From a virus: 40,476 nt of DNA. The stretch covers positions 1-40,476 of the IMG/VR virus record IMGVR_UViG_3300022688_000024, one strand, 5' to 3'. How positions within the stretch are numbered: position 1 is the first letter of the stretch; each line of letters starts with the position of its first letter. Positions 31,140 to 37,873 of this stretch are shown here, piece by piece. The translations under genes and the position numbers were made by a program. Below the pieces are notes generated by a model, which was not told the DNA's origin, did no database searches, and saw only the letters and a program-made list of their open reading frames with translations.

Positions 31140-32509
31140 TCAAAAATCTACGAGCAAGCCTAGCGCAAGCGGGCCACATCAAAATCGGCGGCAAGGGTAA
31201 AATGATCCGGTCGTCGCGCGGCAACGAATTCCGACCGCCGCAGAAGCACGATCACTTCACGATCACGACACTGCAACGCGAGGGCGGCACAAAGGACGGC
31301 AACCTCATCACCGACGAGAAGATCATGTCGCAGCTCGCCGCCGAATACGCCGACCAGGACGGCAAGATCCGCACGTTGCCGATCGTCGTGCATAGCGATG
31401 ATATCGACCTCGTGTTTCCCACTGCCTATGTGAGCTATCGCGGTCGGTCGGTGTACTGCCGCGGCGACGGCGAGACGGCCGAGCGGCGCGTGTACGATGA
31501 CCGCGGCGAGTGGCACGGTGAGGTCAAGACCGTTGACTGCCCGTGCGACCTGCTGCAGCCCGACGCCAAGGGCAACCGGCGCTGCAAGTACAGCGGCGCG
31601 CTGCACTGCTCACTGCGCGTGCCTGGGCAGGCCGTGGCCGGCGCCGTGCACCGCTGGCGCACTACGTCGCAGATCTCCTGTGAGCAGATGTACGGCTCGC
31701 TACTGCAGATCATCGAGACGGTGGGGATCCTCAAAGGGCTGCCGTTGGTGCTGCGCGTGCGTCCGGTCCAGGTCGACCCAGTCGGCGGGCGGCCGTCGAC
31801 TGTGTACGTCTGTCACGTGGAGCTCCGCGCCGAGAATTTGCAGGCCGTTCAGCGGCAGGCGCTTGAGCTCGCCCAGATGCGCGGCGCGCTCAACAACCAG
31901 ATCGCACAGGCGCAAGCTGGCAGCTACCGCGCCATGTTGCAAGAGCCCGGCACCGGCAGCGCCGAAGACCTCGAGGCCGAAGGCGAAGAGTTCTACCCCG
32001 ACGCCATCGACGCCGCGGCCGATCCTGTCGCCACCGAGCAGCCGAGCTACGCCGATGCGCCGCTGGCGGGAATCATGCCGCCTGCCGAGACCACGGCGCC
32101 CGCACCGGTGCCACCGGCAGCGCCGGCAACGCCCGAGCCCGAGCCGCCGAAGAAACGCACGCGCCGGACCACGTGCAAGAGTTGCGGTGAAAAATTCGGG
32201 CCGGGCATCGTCAAGAACGGCCAGTGCACCGATTGCCGAGCCAAGGCGAGCGCGCCCGACGCCGAACCGGAGCCACCAGCCAGGCCCGCCGACCCCGCAC
32301 CGGAAATCGGCAACGGCCCGCCCGCGACGCCCTACCAGCGTATGCAAGCGATGGTCCGAGACACGATCCAAAATCGGGGCGTCGACCAAGGCAAAGTGGT
32401 TGCCGCTATCGCGCAGGCCTGGCCGGACTACGAGGCGCGCACGAAGGCGCAGTCGTGGACCGATGACGACATCGACATCATGGAAGGCGTGCTTGGGGGG
32501 CTCGAATGA
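31136..32509 (+). CDS. gp3-like protein (recombination directionality factor-like)
   Basis: A 457-aa protein. Residues 1-240 follow the layout of the gp3/RDF-like family: HIKIGGKGKMIRSSRG, HFTITTLQREGGTKDGNLI, IRTLPIVVHSDDIDLVFPTA, the CRGDG box (108-112), a cysteine cluster VDCPCD...RRCKYSGALHC (133-158), then TTSQISCEQMYGSLLQIIE and LPLVLRVRP. The family includes phiC31 gp3, which steers integrase, and other members thought to bind single-stranded DNA. After a Pro/Ala linker a zinc ribbon follows (CKSCG...CTDC). A C-terminal helical region closes it. No integrase is present here. Confidence 0.7.
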   Translation: MIKNLRASLAQAGHIKIGGKGKMIRSSRGNEFRPPQKHDHFTITTLQREGGTKDGNLITDEKIMSQLAAEYADQDGKIRTLPIVVHSDDIDLVFPTAYVSYRGRSVYCRGDGETAERRVYDDRGEWHGEVKTVDCPCDLLQPDAKGNRRCKYSGALHCSLRVPGQAVAGAVHRWRTTSQISCEQMYGSLLQIIETVGILKGLPLVLRVRPVQVDPVGGRPSTVYVCHVELRAENLQAVQRQALELAQMRGALNNQIAQAQAGSYRAMLQEPGTGSAEDLEAEGEEFYPDAIDAAADPVATEQPSYADAPLAGIMPPAETTAPAPVPPAAPATPEPEPPKKRTRRTTCKSCGEKFGPGIVKNGQCTDCRAKASAPDAEPEPPARPADPAPEIGNGPPATPYQRMQAMVRDTIQNRGVDQGKVVAAIAQAWPDYEARTKAQSWTDDDIDIMEGVLGGLE

Positions 32510-32739
32510 CCATCGACGCAGAGCGGGTGATCGTCGCTGCCGAACGGCTCTACAGCACTGCCTGCGCGCTGCGCGAGTGGGCGACCAAACACCCTCAGAT
32601 CGACGGACTGCCGAAGCCGATCCGCGCCGTCATCGACGCGGCGGAGTGGTACGCCGACCATCTCGAAAACTACGAACAAAGCGAGCAAACCGAAACGCCA
32701 AAAGAGAAAGGAGAACCTCGTCTGGATGTCAGCCGGTAG
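32506..32739 (+). CDS. Small hypothetical protein
   Basis: A 77-aa helical protein (VIVAAERLYSTACALREWA, IRAVIDAAEWYADHLENYEQ) with a charged C-terminus, overlapping the previous stop by 4 bases. No family recognised. Sits in the recombination block, so it may be an accessory of the gp3-like or resolvase genes. Confidence 0.6.
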   Translation: MTIDAERVIVAAERLYSTACALREWATKHPQIDGLPKPIRAVIDAAEWYADHLENYEQSEQTETPKEKGEPRLDVSR

Positions 32740-32869
32740 TGCCCGGGCGCAACAAAAAGCACAACAACGCTCGCAGCTCGCGCAGGTCGCCCCATTCGGG
32801 CCGGGCTTCGATGCCCGGGCGAGCATATGGACGACGGATGGAATCATGTACTGGCGGTGTGCGCAATGA
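32726..32869 (+). CDS. Very small ORF in the gap
   Basis: A 47-aa ORF (MSAGSARAQQKAQQRSQL..., ending YWRCAQ) that fills most of the space before 32909. It overlaps the previous gene by 14 bases. AGGAG lies about 13 bases upstream. Composition is plausible (Gln/Ala-rich N-terminus, aromatic C-terminus) but nothing else supports it. Confidence 0.35.
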   Translation: MSAGSARAQQKAQQRSQLAQVAPFGPGFDARASIWTTDGIMYWRCAQ

Positions 32870-32908
32870 CGCGCGCCGAGCGTCTGCGCGCAATGAGATG
32901 AGAGCAGG

Positions 32909-33118
32909 ATGCCGATACAACCGAAGACGCTGAAGCGCGGCGAAAGGCTCAGATGGTACGCGCTGACAGTGAAGGTGACAGAGTTCGTGCGGATATGGAG
33001 CAAGGGCCGAGTGGTCTGCGGGACGGTCTGGGCGAGCGGCAGACCGAGAGCAGATCAACCGCTGGATCTGATGGAGTTCTGCGCGGCGGCGAAGCGGCCG
33101 AGAAAGGCAAGGCGATGA
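32909..33118 (+). CDS. Small basic hypothetical protein
   Basis: A 69-aa basic protein (PKTLKRGERLRWYALTVKV, ending RPRKARR). A strand-rich core with a Trp and a Lys/Arg tail could bind nucleic acid. The start has only a weak GAGCAGG site. Its stop overlaps the next ATG (ATGA), which supports that it is translated. Confidence 0.5.
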   Translation: MPIQPKTLKRGERLRWYALTVKVTEFVRIWSKGRVVCGTVWASGRPRADQPLDLMEFCAAAKRPRKARR

Positions 33119-33378
33119 CAGGCGACGACATCAAAAAGGGGCGCTACTACCGCGCCGTCAATACCGTGTGGTACGTGCTGCATATCTGGGAGCCGAGCGA
33201 TAGCAGCTCGACCCGCGAGTGCGAGGTTATCCGGGTTAAGGACCCGACGAGGCCGGCGACCTCGCAGATCATGGACTGCAGCGCGCTCGCCGCGGTGGTC
33301 CGGTGCGAAGTGCTGCCGACGTTCGCCGACGTGGAGGAACCGCAGCCGGATAGCTTTATTGCGGGGTTGCTCGGATGA
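33115..33378 (+). CDS. Small hypothetical protein ending in GLLG
   Basis: An 87-aa protein starting at ATG 33115, which overlaps the previous stop. The core is a small beta pattern (GRYYRAVNTVWYVLHIWEP, CEVIRVKDPTRPAT). The last residues (FADVEEPQPDSFIAGLLG) resemble those of the next protein. No family is known. Confidence 0.6.
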   Translation: MTGDDIKKGRYYRAVNTVWYVLHIWEPSDSSSTRECEVIRVKDPTRPATSQIMDCSALAAVVRCEVLPTFADVEEPQPDSFIAGLLG

Positions 33379-33584
33379 TACGCGCACCATCCCGCATCGA
33401 GGCGCTAGCAGTCCTGCGCGGCGAGCTCGCCGCATACCCGGAGCACAGCGCCGAGGCACGAGCACTGCAGCGCGTGATCGACGTGCTGGTCAACCAGGCG
33501 CAACCGTCGGCGCCGTCACCGAGCGCTGATCCGGGGGTCGGGCGACGCGGCGAAGATCGATTTCTGAAGGGGTTGCTCGGATGA
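33375..33584 (+). CDS. Small hypothetical protein ending in GLLG
   Basis: A 69-aa, helix-rich protein (IEALAVLRGELAAYPEH, ARALQRVIDVLVNQ) with a flexible Pro/Ser stretch and a C-terminus EDRFLKGLLG. The last 12 bases plus the next start codon repeat the junction upstream: GGGGTTGCTCGGATGA at 33363-33378 and 33569-33584. Probably a binding tail shared by two proteins. Confidence 0.6.
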   Translation: MIRAPSRIEALAVLRGELAAYPEHSAEARALQRVIDVLVNQAQPSAPSPSADPGVGRRGEDRFLKGLLG

Positions 33585-34126
33585 AATACACCGGACACGA
33601 GAGCCTGCCTGGCGGATGGATTCTTTCGTCGTCGTCTGACCCGGCTGCGCTGGCAGTGGTCGACGGTCTCGGCGAGTTCGCTAAGTACGGACCGCATTAT
33701 TCCCGGCGCACCCCAGGCAGTAAGACATTCACTGGCGTAGGACAGGAAGTCGTGTTGATACACGAGTCAGGCGCTGCAGTGTGGGCAGTCGTGCGGCAAC
33801 GCACGCCGAGCAGGCGCGGATCTGGTGGGTCTCGCGGGCGCACCGGATCGACTGACTCTGCACCGAAGTACGTCTGGCGCAACATGCTATTCCGCAGACT
33901 ACCGGAGTGCGCAGCGCTGGCGAGCGATCTTATCTCCACTGCTACCGCCGCAACGTATGCAGTATGGGCGTGGCGCTATGGCGAGCTACCAGCCGAGCGA
34001 CTGCGGACCGAGGTAGACATCAGGCGCGTCAAATCAAGCAACCCTGGATACTGTTACAAGGTCGCCGGCTACACGCCACTGCGCACTGTGCGCGGAAAGC
34101 TGTATTTGGAGGCACCACATGGGTAA
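33581..34126 (+). CDS. GNAT/Mom-like protein (putative DNA modification)
   Basis: A 181-aa protein. The order of motifs resembles a phage family sometimes linked to Mom, the GNAT-like enzyme that modifies adenine in DNA: GQEVVLIHESGAAVWAVVRQ, KYVWRNMLFRRLPECAALAS, DLISTATAATYAVWAWRYGE, LRTEVDIRRVKSSNPGYCYK and VAGYTPLRTVRGKLYLEAP. The last two blocks (TxVDxxxVxxxNPGYCYxxAGY) are the best hint. I recall this pattern from phage proteins, but catalysis is unproven. If right, the phage could protect its DNA from restriction. Confidence 0.5.
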   Translation: MKYTGHESLPGGWILSSSSDPAALAVVDGLGEFAKYGPHYSRRTPGSKTFTGVGQEVVLIHESGAAVWAVVRQRTPSRRGSGGSRGRTGSTDSAPKYVWRNMLFRRLPECAALASDLISTATAATYAVWAWRYGELPAERLRTEVDIRRVKSSNPGYCYKVAGYTPLRTVRGKLYLEAPHG

Positions 34127-34460
34127 AGCCAGCCGAGCAAAGGGCGTGCGCGGAGAGCTCCATTGCCGCGACCTCATGCGCCGCGTGTGGCCGAAATCGT
34201 ACCGCAGCGGCGACCAATGGGGCCAGGGGCAGCACTGCGACGTTGAGGGCACGCCGTTCTGGATTGAGTGCAAGCACGGCGCTCGGATCAACCTCTGGGC
34301 CGCACTCAGGCAAGCCGAAGAGGACAGCGCCGCCGCCGGTGATGACCGGCCCATAGTGTTATACCTGCGCCTTGACCGCCGCCCGCCGGTGATCGTCATG
34401 CGCGCCAACGACTGGATCGACCGCGAGGCCGCGGCGGTCCTGGGGAGGATTTTCGGATGA
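34119..34460 (+). CDS. Holliday-junction-resolvase-like nuclease (PD-(D/E)XK)
   Basis: A 113-aa nuclease. Small phage resolvases of this size carry the pattern RGELHCRDLMRRVW (Glu13), QHCDVEGTPFWIECKHG (Asp41, then Glu50-Cys-Lys52) and a short C-terminal helix. The E...D...ExK set is the classical PD-(D/E)XK triad. It would cut branched DNA before packaging or in recombination. It overlaps its neighbours by 8 and 4 bases. Confidence 0.75.
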   Translation: MGKASRAKGVRGELHCRDLMRRVWPKSYRSGDQWGQGQHCDVEGTPFWIECKHGARINLWAALRQAEEDSAAAGDDRPIVLYLRLDRRPPVIVMRANDWIDREAAAVLGRIFG

Positions 34461-34738
34461 GAGGACGAAAACGACACCGCAAAAAAGCGCTCAAAGGCGA
34501 CAGGCGCAGGCTGCGCCGGGCGATGAAACGGCACCTGAACAATCGGCTATGGCGTCACCGTCGCGGGATCAAATTCTGTGGTCGGTTCGATGCGCTCAGC
34601 GATTTCATGCGCTGGGATTGCGTCGGCGGGATAGATCTCGGGTGGGGATGGCACAACACTGTGATCGCTCAGCAGCTCGAGGACGTGAATAGCGGCAAGG
34701 TTAAGTCGTTGCTGGTCAACGTGCCGAGGCGGAAATGA
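34457..34738 (+). CDS. Terminase-like N-terminal fragment (truncated)
   Basis: A 93-aa protein. The first 40 residues are strongly basic (Arg/Lys/His-rich). Then LGWGWHNTVIAQQLEDVN followed by GKVKSLLVNVPRRK matches the region of TerL that leads into Walker A: in terL LGWNWHIDCICDHLEAVING, then DITWLLINVPPGFAKS. The ORF stops exactly where the P-loop glycine-lysine-serine should be, so no ATPase can form. It could be a leftover of recombination with another phage's terminase, or a small regulator. Its stop overlaps the helicase start (ATGA). Confidence 0.6.
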   Translation: MRGRKRHRKKALKGDRRRLRRAMKRHLNNRLWRHRRGIKFCGRFDALSDFMRWDCVGGIDLGWGWHNTVIAQQLEDVNSGKVKSLLVNVPRRK

Positions 34739-36102
34739 GGATTGAGCACACAAGCGGCGAGATCGAGATCTTCGATTGCGGCGGCGCCGCTATGCGCGAG
34801 ATCAAGACCCGGCTCACGTTACCCAACCCGCGATACATCGGCGCAGTGAAGGCGGGCAAAAAGCCGTTCGGGATCCCGAAGGTGCTCGAATACTACACGG
34901 CGCACGGCGACACCGGGTTGACCATCCCGGGCGGCTGCATGCAAATGGCGCTCACCGCCGCCGACCGCGCGGGCGAAGCCGTCGATGCTGAGACGCAACT
35001 GCAGACGCTGCCGGAAGTCAACTACACGTTTCGCGGCGACCTGCGACTGTACCAGCTCGCCGCGCTGGCTCAGGTCACGCGGCAGGATTTCGGCGTGCTC
35101 GAGGCCCCGACCGGCAGCGGCAAAACGGTGATGGGTTGCTACGCCATCGCGCAGCGACGCCAGCCCGCGCTGATCACGGTGCACAACAAGATGTTGCAAG
35201 CGCAATGGGTCGAGGCGGTGCAACGGTTTCTCGGCATCGAAGCGGGGACCATCGGCGGCGGCAAACCCCGGCACATGAGCAGCCCGGTCATCGTCGCGAT
35301 CATCAATTCGCTGTCCAAGTGTGCCGACGTGCTGGACGAGGATATCGGGCACCTGGTCGCTGACGAGTGTCATAGAGTGGTTAGCCCTGTTTGGTGGCAC
35401 ACCATAAAGCACTTCGGTTGCCGATATCGGCTGGGCCTATCGGCTACGCCGTACCGGCGCGACGGGCTCACTGACGCCATAGGCTGGGCGCTCGGCCCGA
35501 CTACCACCGTCGAGCGGGAGCTCCTCGTGCGCAGCGGTCATGTACTGCCCACCGAGGTGGAGCAAGTGGGGACCGATTTTGTTACCGACATCGACCCGAG
35601 CGAGCACTACCAGGCGGTGATCTCCGCTGTGGTGACCGATGGCGACCGCAACAGGCAGATCGTCGACCAGGCGGCGAGCGCCTGCGCCGATGGGCTCGTG
35701 CTCGTACTGAGTGACCGCGTCGAGCACCTTGAGATGATCAACTATCACACGCGCACGGGCGGCGGCGTCATGCTCCACGGGCAGCTTGGCGCGGCTGCGC
35801 GACGCGACGCCGAGGCGAAGATCGCGGCAGGCAAGGCACCCGTCATTCTGGCCACGACACAGCTCGTGGGTGAGGGATTCAATCTGCCGGCTGCCTCCAC
35901 CGCGATACTGGCGACGCCGATCAAGTGGTCGGGCAGACTATTGCAGGCGATCGGGCGCGTGTTGCGTCCGGCGCCGGGGAAAACACACGGTCGAATCATC
36001 GACCTATGCGACTGGAACGTCCCGATATTGGCCAACGGCGCAAGGGCGCGGGCGAGAGTCTACCGCGAGCTTGCCGAGGCCGAGGGAGGCAAAACGAAAT
36101 GA
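34735..36102 (+). CDS. SF2 DNA helicase (DEAH/UvsW-like)
   Basis: A 455-aa ATP-dependent helicase. The motifs in order: LYQLAALAQ (105-113), Walker A APTGSGKT (124-131), the ADECHR box (209-214), SATPYRRDG (236-244), GEGFNLP (379-385) and QAIGRVLRP (404-412). Residues 1-100 are an N-terminal domain of unknown type, in which FGIPKVLEYY and LRLYQ are recognisable in the T4 UvsW/Pfam ResIII group. Such enzymes remodel branched DNA and support recombination-dependent replication and stalled-fork rescue. It forms a block with the resolvase and the primase-helicase. Confidence 0.9.
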   Translation: MRIEHTSGEIEIFDCGGAAMREIKTRLTLPNPRYIGAVKAGKKPFGIPKVLEYYTAHGDTGLTIPGGCMQMALTAADRAGEAVDAETQLQTLPEVNYTFRGDLRLYQLAALAQVTRQDFGVLEAPTGSGKTVMGCYAIAQRRQPALITVHNKMLQAQWVEAVQRFLGIEAGTIGGGKPRHMSSPVIVAIINSLSKCADVLDEDIGHLVADECHRVVSPVWWHTIKHFGCRYRLGLSATPYRRDGLTDAIGWALGPTTTVERELLVRSGHVLPTEVEQVGTDFVTDIDPSEHYQAVISAVVTDGDRNRQIVDQAASACADGLVLVLSDRVEHLEMINYHTRTGGGVMLHGQLGAAARRDAEAKIAAGKAPVILATTQLVGEGFNLPAASTAILATPIKWSGRLLQAIGRVLRPAPGKTHGRIIDLCDWNVPILANGARARARVYRELAEAEGGKTK

Positions 36103-36380
36103 AACTCACACGCGCAACGATCCCGATGTGTCCCGAGTGCGGGGCAGAGTTGGACGATAGCCGCAGTATGTGGGACTGGGACTGCGAATGTGGGGCTGAG
36201 CTCTACCACGCGCATGCCCATTGGGGCTACTACGCCCCCGACGTGGATGGGGTGGCCGCTGAGCTAAGGAACGTAGCGAGCAGATGGTACGATGGCTATA
36301 TGCATGTAGCGTCTGTAATTGCGCTTTTGCGGGACCTTGCCAACCGCCTATCCCCGGAGCGGAAGGACGGTGAAGGATGA
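36099..36380 (+). CDS. Small zinc-ribbon protein
   Basis: A 93-aa protein starting at ATG 36099 (ATGA overlap). CPECG (residues 11-15) and CECG (about 29-32) bracket a Trp-rich turn, a single zinc ribbon. The second half is a helix (VDGVAAELRNVASRWYDGYMH). First of three zinc-binding proteins in a row. Nucleic-acid or protein binding is likely, the exact job unknown. Confidence 0.65.
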   Translation: MKLTRATIPMCPECGAELDDSRSMWDWDCECGAELYHAHAHWGYYAPDVDGVAAELRNVASRWYDGYMHVASVIALLRDLANRLSPERKDGEG

Positions 36381-36625
36381 GCGGTGAAGCGTGGAAAAGA
36401 TATGGGCGGCCCCGATCCGCTGATATTTTAACGCGCCGTCAGTGGGTTGAGTCGTGGGTTGATTCGCATTGCAGGAGCGGCGATGAACCGAGAGATCGTG
36501 CGGTAGCCGATGAACTCCGCGCCCTATGGGCCGTGTTGGACGCGGCAGAGGATATTGATCTCCATTGCTACACAGTAACACAGGATGCGTTGCGTGACGC
36601 CATAGACGCCTATTATGGGGGATGA
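36377..36625 (+). CDS. Small hypothetical protein
   Basis: An 82-aa helical protein (RAVADELRALWAVLDAAEDIDL, DALRDAIDAYYGG) overlapping its neighbours by four bases or fewer. It lacks metal motifs. Embedded between two zinc-ribbon genes of the replication block. Confidence 0.6.
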   Translation: MSGEAWKRYGRPRSADILTRRQWVESWVDSHCRSGDEPRDRAVADELRALWAVLDAAEDIDLHCYTVTQDALRDAIDAYYGG

Positions 36626-36626
36626 G

Positions 36627-36812
36627 ATGAGTGAGGTATGGGACGAGTGCCCAGTATGCGGGCTTGGCGTGCGATACGACCACGGGGACGGCATGGTGCA
36701 ACCCGATGAGGACATCATTTGCGAGGACTGCGGCTGTGCTGGTGTGGTCGAGTATGACGACATCACCGGCGACACGTGGGTGTCCTGGTGTGAGACGCTG
36801 GAGGATGAGTAA
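36627..36812 (+). CDS. Small zinc-ribbon protein
   Basis: A 61-aa acidic protein with CPVCG (about 8-12) and CEDCG (about 32-36), a zinc ribbon with acidic surfaces and a C-terminal DTWVSWCETLEDE. The ATG at 36627 lies behind a GGGGGATGAG stretch. The last base overlaps the next gene (TAATG). Confidence 0.6.
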   Translation: MSEVWDECPVCGLGVRYDHGDGMVQPDEDIICEDCGCAGVVEYDDITGDTWVSWCETLEDE

Positions 36813-37873
36813 TGACTGAACCAACCGGAAAATCCCTGTTGCCGTGTCCTATCTGTGGGGGCGAGGCGGATGGAACCTATCCCGTGAGTGACACCGAGAG
36901 CTGGGTTGCGTGTAGCAACTGCGAGCCAATGGGCCGACAACCGATACCGCTGGCAGCCTGGCAATCCCTCCCCCGCGTATCTGATGCCGTGCGGGAGGTG
37001 GCCAGAGAGATGCGGGAACTTGAGCGCGGCATCGTGGGTGAAATTGGCTACGGTGTTTGGTACACGATGAAGCTGCGGAAACTCGCCGCCCGCCTCGAGA
37101 CAGCCGGGCAGGGGGGAGAGTCGTGGTGTGAATCATGTGGGCGAGAAATCACAATGGACGGTGCGTATCAGGTCTGTGTCGAATGCTCCCGCCCCGCTGT
37201 ACCGGCTGAGGTGAGCGTAATCATTTGGGACAAGCCGGGGTGGCATGACGTGGAGTGTTACTCTGATGAGCAGGCCGCATACGACAGGGCAAACAACGGA
37301 GATAAAACTGGGCACGTGCAAATCCGGCGTGTCCCCGTCCACGGTGTTCCGGAACCACGGGAGACCGACCCGTACAAAGATGAGTGGATTTGCTCAGACT
37401 GTGGCGCGCGGTTGTCGGATGGCATGGATGCAGCGTGGCGGTGGAACGGGGACATCATGGAACACAAGTGCCCTGGGTATAGCCCACAATGTGGATACAG
37501 CCCGGCGCGTAGGTTTGCAGGCACGGAGCCACGGGATACGTGCGGGGAGTGCAGAACAGACCCGTGCGGCTGTGGAGACTATGAGCCGTGTGACGAGTGC
37601 GAAATGCCGGAGCAGTGGGAGCGGCTACACGAGCGGATTGCGGAGTTGGAGGACGCATACACGACAGCGGACGCCGACGCGGAAGGATGGGCTACAATGG
37701 CGGACGCGCTCGCAGCCGAGCGCGACGCAGCACGGGCTGAGGTGGAGCAACTGCGGGCTGGGATACTACGCGCCGAGAAACTGATACCCGGGTGCGATCC
37801 GGGGAGCATCAAAACCAAGGCCGAGCTGCGGGAACTGGCGGACGGCGAGGGGCTGGAGGGCGACGAAGAATGA
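36812..37873 (+). CDS. Multi-zinc-knuckle protein with Lar-like N-terminus
   Basis: A 353-aa protein. The first 60 residues, LLPCPICGGEA...WVACSNC...PLAAWQSLP, match the Lar restriction-alleviation pattern (LxPCPxCGG ... CxxC ... AxxxWN). Further zinc knuckles follow: CESCG and CVEC (about 109-127), CSDCG (about 194), a Cys/Gly-rich CGECRTDPCGCGDYEPC DEC near 244-266. The C-terminal 90 residues are a coiled coil (LHERIAELEDAYTTADADAE, RDAARAEVEQLRAG). It may be anti-restriction or a scaffold of the replisome. The stop overlaps the primase start. Confidence 0.6.
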   Translation: MTEPTGKSLLPCPICGGEADGTYPVSDTESWVACSNCEPMGRQPIPLAAWQSLPRVSDAVREVAREMRELERGIVGEIGYGVWYTMKLRKLAARLETAGQGGESWCESCGREITMDGAYQVCVECSRPAVPAEVSVIIWDKPGWHDVECYSDEQAAYDRANNGDKTGHVQIRRVPVHGVPEPRETDPYKDEWICSDCGARLSDGMDAAWRWNGDIMEHKCPGYSPQCGYSPARRFAGTEPRDTCGECRTDPCGCGDYEPCDECEMPEQWERLHERIAELEDAYTTADADAEGWATMADALAAERDAARAEVEQLRAGILRAEKLIPGCDPGSIKTKAELRELADGEGLEGDEE

